From assembly GCF_000424325.1 (NCBI RefSeq), contig NZ_KE384164.1:31786-89284 (forward strand): a stretch of DNA of 57,499 bases. The letters are read 5' to 3'. Under the pieces are notes generated by a model. It saw only the letters and a program-made list of their open reading frames with translations. It was not told the origin of the DNA and did no database searches. Numbering within the stretch: the first letter of the stretch is position 1; every line of letters starts with the position of its first letter. Origin of the DNA: [Clostridium] clostridioforme AGR2157 (GTDB lineage Bacteria > Bacillota > Clostridia > Lachnospirales > Lachnospiraceae). Both the position numbers and the translations under genes were made by a program. This document shows, piece after piece, positions 25,465 through 34,568 of the stretch.

Positions 25465-26856
25465 ATGAAATTATGGGGCGGACGTTTTACAAAAGAAACC
25501 AATCAGCTGGTACACAATTTTAACGAATCCCTTTCCTTTGACCAGAAATTCTACCGTCAGGACATCAGGGGCAGCATTGCTCATGTGAAGATGCTGGCAA
25601 AGCAGGGAATCCTTACAGAACAGGACAGAGATGATATTATCCGCGGATTGGAAAGCATTCTGGAAGACCTGGATAGTGGTAAATTGACCATATCATCCGA
25701 TTCCGGATATGAGGATATCCACTCCTTTGTGGAGGGAACTTTGACTGAGCGGATTGGGGAGGCGGGAAAACGCCTTCACACAGGACGCAGCCGCAATGAC
25801 CAGGTAGCCCTGGACATGAAGCTCTATACCAGGGATGAGATTGACGCCATCGAGGCGTTGGTAAAGGAACTGCTGGAGGAGCTGCTGGCAGTGATGGAGA
25901 AGAATACAGACACCTTCATGCCCGGCTTCACCCATCTTCAGAAGGCCCAGCCAATCACCCTGGCCCATCATATGGGGGCTTACTTCGAGATGTTCTCCAG
26001 GGACCGCTCCCGCCTTAAGGATATACGCAGGCGCATGAATTACTGCCCGTTGGGCTCAGGTGCTCTGGCAGGCACCACCTATCCTCTGGATCGGGAATAT
26101 ACGGCAGAGCTTCTGGGATTTGACGGACCGACCCTTAATTCCATGGATTCAGTGGCTGACAGGGATTACCTGATTGAGCTGCTCAGCGCCCTGTCCACTA
26201 TCTCCATGCACCTGTCCCGGTTCTGCGAGGAAATCATAATATGGAATACCAACGAGTACCGTTTTGTGGAGATTGATGATTCCTACAGCACAGGAAGTTC
26301 CATCATGCCTCAGAAAAAGAACCCGGATATCGCAGAACTGATACGCGGCAAAAGCGGGCGCGTATACGGCGCCCTGGTGTCCATGCTGACCACCATGAAG
26401 GGGATTCCTCTGGCTTACAACAAGGATATGCAGGAAGATAAGGAGCTTACCTTTGACGCCATTGACACGGTAAAGGGATGCCTGGCTCTGTTTACAGGCA
26501 TGATTTCCTCCATGAGCTTTCGTAAGGAGGTAATGGAGGCCAGTGCAAAGAACGGCTTTACCAATGCCACGGATGCGGCGGACTATCTGGTGAACAAGGG
26601 AGTGCCTTTCAGGGATGCCCACGGCATCGTGGGACAGCTGGTCCTTACGTGCATCGGCAAGGGAATTGCCCTGGATAATCTCAGCCTGGAAGAATACAAG
26701 GCCATCAGTCCGGTGTTTGAGGAGGACGTATATGAGGCCATCAGCATGAAGACCTGCGTGGAGAAGCGCCTTACCATAGGGGCCCCCGGACAGGAGGCTA
26801 TGAAAAAAGTCATTGGGATATATAAAAAACAGCTGGGAATGGACGATGCTCAGTGA
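25465..26856 (+). CDS. argH: Argininosuccinate lyase
   Basis: A 463-residue fumarase/aspartase-superfamily enzyme that splits argininosuccinate into arginine and fumarate, the last step of arginine synthesis. The start [26 protein letters not shown] is diagnostic, [11 protein letters not shown] and [20 protein letters not shown] carry substrate residues, and the catalytic serine loop is [11 protein letters not shown]. The ATG at 25465 follows AAGGAG; an open reading extends upstream but that part overlaps the YfhO gene. It is separated from argG and the argCJBD cluster by about 8 kb, and lies 40 nt after yfhO, so it may be read from the gtrA promoter. Confidence 0.96.
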   Translation: MKLWGGRFTKETNQLVHNFNESLSFDQKFYRQDIRGSIAHVKMLAKQGILTEQDRDDIIRGLESILEDLDSGKLTISSDSGYEDIHSFVEGTLTERIGEAGKRLHTGRSRNDQVALDMKLYTRDEIDAIEALVKELLEELLAVMEKNTDTFMPGFTHLQKAQPITLAHHMGAYFEMFSRDRSRLKDIRRRMNYCPLGSGALAGTTYPLDREYTAELLGFDGPTLNSMDSVADRDYLIELLSALSTISMHLSRFCEEIIIWNTNEYRFVEIDDSYSTGSSIMPQKKNPDIAELIRGKSGRVYGALVSMLTTMKGIPLAYNKDMQEDKELTFDAIDTVKGCLALFTGMISSMSFRKEVMEASAKNGFTNATDAADYLVNKGVPFRDAHGIVGQLVLTCIGKGIALDNLSLEEYKAISPVFEEDVYEAISMKTCVEKRLTIGAPGQEAMKKVIGIYKKQLGMDDAQ

Positions 26857-26891
26857 TACTATATGAGATTTTATCTCACATAAAATCCCTC

Positions 26892-26920
26892 TTGACGGAA
26901 AAATCTCTTGATTATATAAT
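26892..26920 (+). promoter_or_regulatory. Promoter of the Crp/Fnr-family gene
   Basis: TTGACG (26892-26897), 17 nt, TATAAT (26915-26920). A small dyad TGAGAT-ttt-ATCTCA lies just upstream (about 26865-26879). Confidence 0.75.
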
Positions 26921-26965
26921 ATTTACAGCAAAAGAGTTGTAAATGCAACGGAAAGAAGGGCGAAT

Positions 26966-27658
26966 ATGGAGGAATGGCTGCCTCTTGTGAAAAAATCTCC
27001 GCTATTTTATGGCATTAGTGATGACGAGCTCTATACTCTGTTAAAATGCTGCGCCTCGGAGCAGGTGCTTTATGAGGACGGGGAATATATTTTCCGCATG
27101 GGAGAATCCGTCAATAAGGTGCTGGTTCTGCTGAGGGGAAAGGCATGTGTCATCCAGGAGAATTTCTGGGGACATCAGGAACACATATATCATATAAAGG
27201 AAGGGGAGCTCTTTGGCCAGTCCTATTCCTGCGCCAGGACCCCGGTGCTGCCGGTGAGCGTGGTGGCAGAGGGAGGATGCGAGGCCCTGTTCCTCAATTA
27301 CCAGAGGATGATCACATTTTGTCCCCTGGCCTGCGATTTCCATACCAGGTTCATACACAACATGCTGCGTCTGGTGTCGGAGCACAATGTGAAGCTGGAA
27401 AACAAACTGGAGCATGTGTGCCGCAGGACCACCAGGGAAAAGCTTCTGTCCTATCTGTCAGAGCAGGCCATGGCAAAAGGGGGAAGGGATTTTGACATAC
27501 CCCATAACCGCCAGGAGCTGGCTGAGTATCTCTGCGTGGACCGGAGCGCCATGTCCAGCGAGCTGAGTAAGATGCGGGCTGAGGGGATACTGGATTTTCA
27601 GAAGAATCATTTTGTGCTCCATGACAGGGGCGCGGGGGAGCGCAGGGAAGGGGCTTAA
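26966..27658 (+). CDS. Crp/Fnr family transcriptional regulator
   Basis: A 230-residue regulator with an N-terminal cyclic-nucleotide-binding-type beta barrel (about 14-125; LYEDGEYIFRMGESVNKVLVLLRGKACVI) and a C-terminal Crp-type winged helix (about 150-220). The recognition region is NRQELAEYLCVDRSAMSSELSKMRAEGIL. The phosphate-binding cassette of true cAMP receptors (GELALL..PRAAT) is not recognisable, and there is no N-terminal Cys cluster of Fnr, so the effector is unknown. It has its own strong promoter and ends at a terminator. The nearby target could be argH or the convergent Gld-like operon, but nothing proves it. Confidence 0.88.
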   Translation: MEEWLPLVKKSPLFYGISDDELYTLLKCCASEQVLYEDGEYIFRMGESVNKVLVLLRGKACVIQENFWGHQEHIYHIKEGELFGQSYSCARTPVLPVSVVAEGGCEALFLNYQRMITFCPLACDFHTRFIHNMLRLVSEHNVKLENKLEHVCRRTTREKLLSYLSEQAMAKGGRDFDIPHNRQELAEYLCVDRSAMSSELSKMRAEGILDFQKNHFVLHDRGAGERREGA

Positions 27659-27691
27659 GGGCAATCATATATCAGAACAGTTATTTAATTA

Positions 27692-27732
27692 AAAGGGAGA
27701 CAACAGGCAGGAATGCAGTGTTGTTTCCCTTT
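27692..27732. terminator. Bidirectional intrinsic terminator
   Basis: A 14-bp stem with one G-U pair (27692-27705 with 27719-27732), 13-nt loop, flanked by A and T tracts, between the convergent Crp-type and DUF4340 genes. Confidence 0.85.
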
Positions 27733-27764
27733 CATATTTAACACAACTTCATGTATGATTCACA

Positions 27765-28778
27765 TTACTTTGGATAGGCAGCGTTCAGACAACGCTCTGC
27801 CGCCTCTTTGGATATCAGGTTCACGGCTCTGGAATCATCCTTTTTGGTATAGTAGCCGGTACCATCCTCAGTGGGACTTCCAATCGCCAATGACAGGCCG
27901 CCGTCCGTATCTCCGCTTTCATAGGTCCAGGAAAGAGTCATAGTTGGATCAGACAGGCCATAGCTGCCCAATTCTTCATCGCTGGCCTTGTATGATACAC
28001 AGGACTGGAACGACAAACCGCTTATGGCATCCGCCAGATTATTAAGAGCGCCATTGTCATCCAGGCGGTTGGCCTCGTCCTCGGCAGAGTCCTTATACCA
28101 GGCTATATTGCCTGCGTCATCCACGGTCTTTTTACAGAACCGGCTGGTCTGCTCGTTCTTGGAAACAGTGATTTCCCGGATATCGGCGCCTGACACATGG
28201 GGAAGGGACTCTGTCTCGACAAAATCGTAAAGTCCCTTGGCAGCTGTCTCTGTAAGATAACTGCTGATGGTATAAATCTGACTGTCCCCTTCCATGGCTG
28301 CATAGTACTGGGCAGGGGTCTGGGAACCGTCCGAGCCTGAACCGCCGGTACCGGGAACCTGGCTGCCCAGCAGGATGGCGCGGGAGGAACCGTCAGAGGA
28401 AACGGTATCAAACCGCGCGGAAGGGTTATCCAGGCCATATGCTTCCGGAGAATCCGCACCTTCCAGCTTCCGCTCTGCTTTTAAGTGGGACAGGGTATCT
28501 GCCAGGGTGGTCAGGGGATATTGGCGGATGGGGCAATCCTTATCTCCTTTATAGTACCAGGTGTCGCCTTCCCGGGTAAAGGACAGACTCTTGTCATCCT
28601 TCGTCCAGGACAGGGAAGATAGTTCCGGAAGGTCGGTCATATATACAGAGGCATTTTCCGGAGACAGGGCCTGTGTTTTAGCATTCCTCTCCTGCTGCCA
28701 GTTGATGACGCCATATGCAGCGCAGAGAAGGACCAGGGCTCCCAGAGCGGGAACCATTGGCCGTACATGTTTCTTCAT
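27765..28778 (-). CDS. DUF4340-domain protein, last gene of a Gld-like ABC operon
   Basis: A 337-residue protein with one N-terminal membrane helix (about 7-25) and a large extracytoplasmic region. It has the repeated beta-rich pattern of DUF4340 (ELSSLSWTKDDKSLSFTREGDTWYYKGDKDCPIRQYPLTTLADTLSHL; YGLDNPSARFDT; YGLSDPTMTLSW). DUF4340 proteins regularly follow GldG-type genes; their role is unknown. The ATG at 28776-28778 follows AGGAGG. The longer reading from 28802 would translate leader element B, which overlaps this ribosome site. It is the fourth gene after the ATPase, permease and GldG-like genes. Confidence 0.8.
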   Translation of the reverse strand: MKKHVRPMVPALGALVLLCAAYGVINWQQERNAKTQALSPENASVYMTDLPELSSLSWTKDDKSLSFTREGDTWYYKGDKDCPIRQYPLTTLADTLSHLKAERKLEGADSPEAYGLDNPSARFDTVSSDGSSRAILLGSQVPGTGGSGSDGSQTPAQYYAAMEGDSQIYTISSYLTETAAKGLYDFVETESLPHVSGADIREITVSKNEQTSRFCKKTVDDAGNIAWYKDSAEDEANRLDDNGALNNLADAISGLSFQSCVSYKASDEELGSYGLSDPTMTLSWTYESGDTDGGLSLAIGSPTEDGTGYYTKKDDSRAVNLISKEAAERCLNAAYPK

Positions 28779-28784
28779 GTCTAA

Positions 28785-28843
28785 CCTCCTCGTTATGAGC
28801 ACTTAGTGACCGTACTTAGGTCACTTACGTGCGATACATGTCA
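28785..28843 (-). promoter_or_regulatory. Leader element copy B (paired variable stem plus SD tail)
   Basis: On the minus strand: conserved TGACATGTATCGCACGTAAG (shared exactly with copy C), in which GCAC (28829-28832) pairs with GTGC (28799-28802). Inside, AGTGACC pairs with GGTCACT (28819-28825 with 28805-28811) around the loop TAAGTAC. The tail TCATAACGAGGAGG holds the Shine-Dalgarno sequence, and the ATG begins 20 nt after the stem. It lies between the GldG-like and DUF4340 genes. Confidence 0.7.
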
Positions 28844-28850
28844 ACGTGTT

Positions 28851-30242
28851 TTAGAGCTTCCGGCGCTTCAGCCAGATCACGAAGCCTGCAATCAGGAAAA
28901 TGACCGGAATCACGATAATGAACAGCGCGCTCCACAGTCCGGCGGATGTTACCATATTATAGGTAATATCCAGGCTTTTGCTGGGGATGGACAGCGGTGT
29001 GACTCCAGGCAGTCCGTTGGTCGCGGCGTTCATGAACAAAGTCAGGTTGGTGATGCTGGGGAAACGTGACAGAATGGAATCATCAATCATGCTTGGCGCC
29101 GTGATAACGGTAAGCATGGAGGATGAGCCCTCTTCCTCGTTTACAGTCTCCGTGGCCACAGCTCCCAGCACATAAGAGCCCTGCGTCTTCTCCTGTGTGA
29201 CAGGATCCACCAGAAATGCGGAATCAGAGGTGGTAAGGAAGGGCTGGACCGCAATGTCCTCCGAAGGATTTTCCTGTATGGTCATTCCGGCAGGCTGGAC
29301 CAGAAGGGCTGCCGCGGAGGAGTCGATTCCTGAGAGAAGGCTGCTGGCAAAGTCGTAATCCGGAATAACATTAAAGGGATTATTGTTGTAGAAATGCTGG
29401 GGAGCCGGGTCAGCCACAAATCCATTTTTCAGGTCCATTCCGTACTGGGAAATGAATTCAGTCAGATTGGCCAGGGTATTCTGGGTACAGCCTGCAAGGA
29501 GCAACATGCGGCCGCCGTTTTTCAGGTAATCGGTCAGAGTTTCCTTTTCATCCACGGAAATATCCTTGGCAGGGGCGTTCATGATGAGAAGGCTGCAGTC
29601 CTGGGGAATGGCTCCCTGGGTGAGCAGATTCAGTTCGGTCACATTTATGCCGGATTTATCCATGGCATCTGCCGCGGCTGACGAGAGGGCGGCTTCGCCG
29701 TGTCCGGTCAGGGTATATACGGCAGCAGCCGTATCGCTTGTGACATAGCGGACGGCGCTGGTAATCTGTCCTTCACCGTCAAAGGCTGTTTCCTTGATTT
29801 GCCCGTACTGGTAGTAAACCATGGGGTCAAACTGGATGATATCGTCAAATGAAACGGAAGTCTTTTTTCCGGTGGACTCACAGGATACAATCAGGTTTCC
29901 GGGTTCTGTGTCCAGGGAGGTAAGTACGTCCGGGTGAAGCACTGGGTCATTGGCTTCCACCGAAATATGTGGGGAAAGGTCTTTATACAGATTTACAAAG
30001 GATGTAATCCTTTCATCCACGGAGTTGGGGTCAGCCACGATGTGGATGGTAACGTCTCTGTCCAGCTGCGCGAGGATGTCCCTGGTTGTATCCCCCAGGG
30101 TAAGGATTTTGTTGGAACTTAAGTCGTGTTTCAGGTATTTGGCAGGAAGCTTTCCCACTATCAGGTTGAGTACAATGACAGCGGCAATGACCACAAGGGT
30201 GAACAGTGCCATATAGCTGCCTTTTTTAAATTTTCTGGTCAT
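28851..30242 (-). CDS. GldG-like ABC-transporter auxiliary protein
   Basis: A protein of about 463 residues with an N-terminal membrane helix (about 10-32), an extracytoplasmic domain of the ABC_transp_aux/GldG type, and a C-terminal membrane helix followed by WLKRRKL. Features include KYLKHDLSSNKILTLGDTTRDIL, the DFASSLLSGIDSSAAALLVQPAG middle, and the membrane-anchor end LFIIVIPVIFLIAGFVIWLKRRK. GldG is named for gliding motility in Bacteroidetes, but homologues here accompany ABC-2 exporters of unknown cargo. I prefer the ATG at 30242 after GGAG; the ATG at 30257 has a poor site. It overlaps nothing but starts 5 nt after the permease stop. Confidence 0.78.
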   Translation of the reverse strand: MTRKFKKGSYMALFTLVVIAAVIVLNLIVGKLPAKYLKHDLSSNKILTLGDTTRDILAQLDRDVTIHIVADPNSVDERITSFVNLYKDLSPHISVEANDPVLHPDVLTSLDTEPGNLIVSCESTGKKTSVSFDDIIQFDPMVYYQYGQIKETAFDGEGQITSAVRYVTSDTAAAVYTLTGHGEAALSSAAADAMDKSGINVTELNLLTQGAIPQDCSLLIMNAPAKDISVDEKETLTDYLKNGGRMLLLAGCTQNTLANLTEFISQYGMDLKNGFVADPAPQHFYNNNPFNVIPDYDFASSLLSGIDSSAAALLVQPAGMTIQENPSEDIAVQPFLTTSDSAFLVDPVTQEKTQGSYVLGAVATETVNEEEGSSSMLTVITAPSMIDDSILSRFPSITNLTLFMNAATNGLPGVTPLSIPSKSLDITYNMVTSAGLWSALFIIVIPVIFLIAGFVIWLKRRKL

Positions 30243-30247
30243 ATGAT

Positions 30248-31114
30248 TCAACTCCATCTTCTTTTCTCGATTGACTGAACAGTCAGGAACAGCAATATAC
30301 CGGCCACACTCAGATAATAGACAAGACCGCTGACATCCAGCATATGGCTGCTGACAATGCCGTCAAATACGTCTGTCAGGACGATTTTTCCCAGAAGTCC
30401 GGTCAGGGCCCGTTCAAACATGCTCTGCTTCACGAAAAAGGTTCCTATAAGGACTGCTGCCCCGGCTGCTTCCAGTCCAAGGGAAAGGGGAATATGGCCG
30501 GTCAGCCGGTACATGATAAAACACACAAGGGTCCACAGAATGAGGAAACCGGCCAGCGAACCCGCTGCGGTAGCCGGTATAAAGTTTAAAAGCCCTGGCC
30601 AGAGGATGCTGAGCAGCAGTACGCCGAAGGTCCCTGCCGCGGCTATGAGCTGGCTTTCCGTAAGGGAGGAGATGAAAAGCCCAATGGCAATATAGACACA
30701 TCCCAAAAGGAAGAAGGCCAGTATGGATGCATAGTCCTCTGTCAGGTAAGCGGTCCCGGCGCTTCGGATGATGAGGGGACAGAGGCAGGCAGTGGCCATG
30801 GGGACAGCGAAAATAGTGACCATGGAAAGAAATTTTCCCATAACAATACCCCATACGGATACGGGGGAGGTCAGCAGCAGCTGGTCAGTCCGTGCTCTGT
30901 GTTCGTCCGACATGCTCCGCATAGTCAGAATCGGCACCGCAATCATAAGTATCATCAGGATGGAATTAAGTGTATAGGAAAAATAGGGGTAACCGTTAAT
31001 CATATTGTAGACCATGAAATAAATGCCCATGAACATTGTCATGAAAGCAATAAAAACATAGCCTGTCATGGAGCAGAAATAGGATTTCAGCTCCCGCTTA
31101 TAGATAGCTCTCAT
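30248..31114 (-). CDS. ABC-2 type permease (GldF-like)
   Basis: A 288-residue integral membrane protein with six predicted helices. It has the ABC-2 permease arrangement (AIYKRELKSYFCSMTGYVFIAFMTMFMGIYFMVYN; MSDEHRARTDQLLLTSPVSVWGIVMGKFLSM), where the cytoplasmic EHRARTDQLLLTSP loop contacts the ATPase. This is the GldF/NosY-like subgroup. Its start overlaps the ATPase stop by 4 nt, so the two are translationally coupled. With the GldG-like and DUF4340 partners it would form an exporter or a membrane-remodelling complex; the substrate is unknown. Confidence 0.85.
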   Translation of the reverse strand: MRAIYKRELKSYFCSMTGYVFIAFMTMFMGIYFMVYNMINGYPYFSYTLNSILMILMIAVPILTMRSMSDEHRARTDQLLLTSPVSVWGIVMGKFLSMVTIFAVPMATACLCPLIIRSAGTAYLTEDYASILAFFLLGCVYIAIGLFISSLTESQLIAAAGTFGVLLLSILWPGLLNFIPATAAGSLAGFLILWTLVCFIMYRLTGHIPLSLGLEAAGAAVLIGTFFVKQSMFERALTGLLGKIVLTDVFDGIVSSHMLDVSGLVYYLSVAGILLFLTVQSIEKRRWS

Positions 31115-32193
31115 TGGGAATCCTCCTCCTTTGATTGGTCTGTGGGGTCTGTGCCACCGCTGTCCTCCCGGGATTTTGGGGAGTCCTCTGTCAGCTCCAG
31201 AAATATTTCTTCAAGGGATGCCTTGGAGGGAGCCATGGACAGGATGGGAAGGTGGTGATTGGCTAAGGCGTAAAAAATGGTTTCGCGGATATCTGTTTCC
31301 GGGCCGGGAGAGGCGGCGCCGTTTGAAGCAGTGGCGCTGTCCGATGCAGTGGCGCTGTCCGAAACATTGGCATCCCCGTCCCCGCTAAACTGCAGATTCA
31401 TAACACAGGTGCCAGCCTCACTACCTGCCTCCATACGCTCTATGGACAGTCCGTGAATTTCCTCCAACACGGGCCTCAGTGCCTCCTCGCTGCCTTTTAC
31501 CGTCAGATCCAGGCCCGCGGCGCCTTTTAACCGCTGTTCCAGGTTTTCAGGAGTATCGCTGGCAATCAGCTTTCCGTGGGCAATGATCATGATATGGTCG
31601 CAAACGGCGCTTACCTCGGACAGGATGTGGGAACTCAGGATGACGGTGTGTTGTTTGCCCAGACCTTTTATCATATCCCGTATCTCAATGATTTGCTTGG
31701 GGTCCAGTCCAACGGTGGGCTCATCCAGAATGATGACAGAGGGCTTTCCCAAAACGGCCTGGGCCATGCCCACCCGCTGGCGGTAGCCCTTGGACAGGTT
31801 TCGGATCAGCCGTTTCCTGACATCCGTGATTTTAACCAGTTCCATTACCTCCTGTATGGCGTCCTTCTGCCCTGCTTTCGGCAGTTTTTTAAGACAGGCC
31901 GCAAACTCCAGGTATTCATACACGGTCATGTCCATATACAGAGGCGGAATCTCCGGCAGATACCCGATGCGTTTTTTTGCGGCTTCCGGCTCCTCCAGTA
32001 TGTCGTGGCCGTCTATGATGACCTGGCCCTCTGTGGCGCCCAGATAACCGGTCATGATGTTCATGGTAGTGGACTTCCCGGCGCCGTTAGGGCCCAGGAA
32101 GCCGTATATCTGGCCGTCTTCCACCCGGAAACTTAAATGGTCCACTGCCAGATGGCCGCCGTAATCTTTCACAAGATTTTTAACTTCAATCAC
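31111..32193 (-). CDS. ABC transporter ATP-binding protein (GldA/CcmA-like)
   Basis: A 360-residue ABC ATPase: Walker A GPNGAGKST (about 35-43), Q-loop near YLPEIPPLYMDMTVYEYL, signature LSKGYRQRVGMAQAVL, Walker B VIILDEPTVGLDP, and the H-loop in HTVILSSHILSEV. The C-terminal extension (about 225-345) contains a DSATASDSATASN direct repeat encoded by duplicated 18-nt units (about 31325-31360), a low-complexity stretch rather than a domain. The start is GTG at 32191-32193, 10 nt after AGGAGG. It is first in the four-gene minus-strand operon and divergent from transketolase. Confidence 0.88.
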   Translation of the reverse strand: MIEVKNLVKDYGGHLAVDHLSFRVEDGQIYGFLGPNGAGKSTTMNIMTGYLGATEGQVIIDGHDILEEPEAAKKRIGYLPEIPPLYMDMTVYEYLEFAACLKKLPKAGQKDAIQEVMELVKITDVRKRLIRNLSKGYRQRVGMAQAVLGKPSVIILDEPTVGLDPKQIIEIRDMIKGLGKQHTVILSSHILSEVSAVCDHIMIIAHGKLIASDTPENLEQRLKGAAGLDLTVKGSEEALRPVLEEIHGLSIERMEAGSEAGTCVMNLQFSGDGDANVSDSATASDSATASNGAASPGPETDIRETIFYALANHHLPILSMAPSKASLEEIFLELTEDSPKSREDSGGTDPTDQSKEEDSQ

Positions 32194-32308
32194 TGAATGT
32201 GTCCTCCTGTCAGTTTTTTATAATATACTCACTAAACAGTTTTAAAATTAAAATGTGATGAAAATGTGTTTAAATTATAATCTTTTTATAACAATCGTTT
32301 TTAAATTT

Positions 32309-32340
32309 GCAAAATAACGCAAAGAAACGCAAAATGTTGC
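32309..32340. repeat. Helically phased 10-bp direct repeats upstream of tkt
   Basis: GCAAAATAAC, GCAAAGAAAC and GCAAAATGTT lie head to tail at 32309, 32319 and 32329, and a further GC at 32339 begins a degraded fourth unit. The 10-nt period puts each GCAAA on the same DNA face. The repeats end about 24 bp before the tkt -35 box, a typical activator position. They also lie upstream of the divergent ABC operon. Confidence 0.55.
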
Positions 32341-32363
32341 ACTGATTTTTGCGAGAAAAAGTA

Positions 32364-32392
32364 TTGCCCTGTATGGATGGAATTGGTATAAT
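32364..32392 (+). promoter_or_regulatory. Promoter of tkt
   Basis: TTGCCC (32364-32369), 17 nt, TATAAT (32387-32392). A GC-rich hairpin, GCCCC-CTTG-GGGGC (about 32434-32447), follows in the leader just before the ribosome site. Confidence 0.7.
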
Positions 32393-32464
32393 AAAGGGCA
32401 GCTGGTAAAAAAATAACATCTATGATGCGTGGGCCCCCTTGGGGGCACCGGAATGGAGGGAACT

Positions 32465-34447
32465 ATGAATCAGATTGATACCATGTCAGTCAATGCAATC
32501 CGTGTTCTGGCAGCAGATGCTGTACAGAAAGCCAAATCAGGCCACCCAGGTCTTCCTTTGGGAGCCGCGGCCATGTCCTTTGAGCTGTGGGCAAAACATA
32601 TGAACCATAATCCTAAGAATCCAGGATGGGAGAACAGGGACCGTTTCATCCTTTCAGGAGGCCATGGCTCCACACTGCTGTATTCCCTGCTTCATCTTTT
32701 CGGCTACGGCCTTACAAAAGAGGATATGATGAATTTCCGTCAGATGGATTCCCTGACACCGGGACATCCGGAGTATGGCCATACAGTAGGCGTTGAGGCC
32801 ACCACAGGTCCGCTGGGCGCAGGCATGGGCATGGCAGTTGGCATGGCTATGGCAGAGTCCCATCTGGCAGCCGTGTTCAACAAGGGCGGATATCCTGTTG
32901 TTGACCATTATACCTACGTGCTGGGCGGCGACGGCTGTATGATGGAGGGCATTTCCTCCGAGGCATTCTCACTGGCAGGTACCCTGGGGCTGGGCAAGCT
33001 TATTGTATTTTATGATTCTAACCGTATTTCCATCGAGGGAAGCACGGATATCGCATTTACAGAGAACGTACAGAAGCGCATGGAAGCCTTCGGATTCCAG
33101 CTGATTACCGTTGAGGACGGCAATGACCTGGATGCCATCGGCAAGGCCATCGAGGAGGCAAAGGCGGATACCACACGTCCATCCTTCATCACCGTAAAGA
33201 CCCAGATTGGCTACGGCTGTCCCGCAAAGCAGGGCAAGGCCAGCGCTCACGGCGAGCCCTTGGGGGATGACAATGTAAAAGCCATGAAGGAATTCCTGAA
33301 CTGGCCGTCCATGGAGCCCTTCTATGTACCGGATGAGGTATATGCCAATTATAAGGCATACGCCGAGAGAGGCGCCGAGGCAGAGGAAAAGTGGAACGCA
33401 TTATTTGCAGAATACTGCGGGAAATACCCGGAGATGAAGGAATTATGGGATAAATTCTATAATCCGAATCTGGCTAATGATATTTATGACAGTGAAGACT
33501 ACTGGGCATTTGAGGACAAGCCGGATGCTACCAGAAGTCTGTCAGGCAGGCAGCTTCAGAAGCTTAAGAACCTGATGCCGAATCTGATTGGAGGAGCGGC
33601 AGACCTGGCTCCGTCTACCAAGACCTACATGACTGATATGGGCGATTTCTCCAAGGAAAACTATGCCGGACGCAACCTGCATTTTGGCGTCCGCGAGCTG
33701 GCCATGTCCGCCATTGGAAATGGTCTCATGCTTCACGGGGGCCTGCGGGCATTCGTGTCCACCTTCTTTGTGTTCAGTGATTATACAAAGCCAATGGCAA
33801 GGCTGTCCGCTCTTATGGGCGTGCCTCTTACCTTTGTATTTACCCATGACAGCATCGGCGTGGGAGAGGACGGACCTACCCATGAGCCCATTGAGCAGCT
33901 GGCTATGCTGCGCGCCATGCCTAACTTCCATGTATACCGCCCGGCGGATGCCACGGAGACAGCAGCTGCATGGTACAGCGCCGTATCTTCCAAAAAGACT
34001 CCTACGGCTCTGGTACTCACAAGGCAGAACCTGCCGCAGCTGGCTGGTTCCAGCAGGGAGGCATTAAAGGGAGCCTACATCCTGGAAGATTCCGCGAAGG
34101 AAGTTCCGGATGCCATCATCATTGCCACTGGTTCCGAGGTGGAGCTGGCAGTGGGTGCAAAGGCTGAGCTGGCAAAAGAGGGCGTGGATGTGCGCGTTGT
34201 CAGCATGCCGAGCATGGACGTGTTCGAGGAACAGACTGAGGATTACAAGGAGAAGGTCCTTCCAAAGGCAGTGCGTAAGAGAGTGGCAGTAGAGGCACTG
34301 GGCGATTTCGGATGGGGCAGATATGTGGGCCTTGACGGTACCACCGTCACCATGAAGGGCTTTGGCGCCAGCGCACCAGCGGGACAGCTCTTTAAGAAAT
34401 TCGGATTTACGGTTGAGAACGTTGTGGCAGCCGTGAAGTCACTGTAG
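32465..34447 (+). CDS. tkt: Transketolase
   Basis: A 660-residue full-length thiamine-diphosphate transketolase of the non-oxidative pentose phosphate pathway. It has the N-terminal AKSGHPGLPLGAA, the TPP motif GGDGCMMEGISSEA through IVFYDSNRISIEG, and GYGCPAKQGKASAHGEPLG. The central pyrimidine domain has RNLHFGVRELAMSAIGNG (catalytic Glu) and VFTHDSIGVGEDGPTHEPIEQL. The C-terminal domain is complete (GFGASAPAGQLFKKFGFT). The ATG at 32465 follows GGAGGG by 4 nt and matches the usual N-terminus; an ORF opening at 32429 would translate the leader hairpin. It is monocistronic, with its own promoter and terminator. Confidence 0.96.
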   Translation: MNQIDTMSVNAIRVLAADAVQKAKSGHPGLPLGAAAMSFELWAKHMNHNPKNPGWENRDRFILSGGHGSTLLYSLLHLFGYGLTKEDMMNFRQMDSLTPGHPEYGHTVGVEATTGPLGAGMGMAVGMAMAESHLAAVFNKGGYPVVDHYTYVLGGDGCMMEGISSEAFSLAGTLGLGKLIVFYDSNRISIEGSTDIAFTENVQKRMEAFGFQLITVEDGNDLDAIGKAIEEAKADTTRPSFITVKTQIGYGCPAKQGKASAHGEPLGDDNVKAMKEFLNWPSMEPFYVPDEVYANYKAYAERGAEAEEKWNALFAEYCGKYPEMKELWDKFYNPNLANDIYDSEDYWAFEDKPDATRSLSGRQLQKLKNLMPNLIGGAADLAPSTKTYMTDMGDFSKENYAGRNLHFGVRELAMSAIGNGLMLHGGLRAFVSTFFVFSDYTKPMARLSALMGVPLTFVFTHDSIGVGEDGPTHEPIEQLAMLRAMPNFHVYRPADATETAAAWYSAVSSKKTPTALVLTRQNLPQLAGSSREALKGAYILEDSAKEVPDAIIIATGSEVELAVGAKAELAKEGVDVRVVSMPSMDVFEEQTEDYKEKVLPKAVRKRVAVEALGDFGWGRYVGLDGTTVTMKGFGASAPAGQLFKKFGFTVENVVAAVKSL

Positions 34448-34482
34448 ACATAAATAGCTGCAGCTCAATGGCAGTTTAAAAC

Positions 34483-34518
34483 GGACCCATGAAGATTAGG
34501 CTGCTTCTTCATGGGTCC
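34483..34518. terminator. Intrinsic terminator between tkt and argG
   Basis: A perfect 13-bp inverted repeat (34483-34495 with 34506-34518, 10-nt loop) followed by a short T stretch. It lies between convergent tkt and argG. Confidence 0.85.
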
Positions 34519-34568
34519 TTTCCAATGTGCGGAAAATGCGGTATTTACCGTTTCAGTTCCCCGCCTCT

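Noticed and set aside
32434-32449. GC-rich hairpin before tkt considered as a terminator or attenuator
   Set aside because: No T-run follows and no alternative pairing was seen; it lies just before the ribosome site of a highly expressed housekeeping gene.
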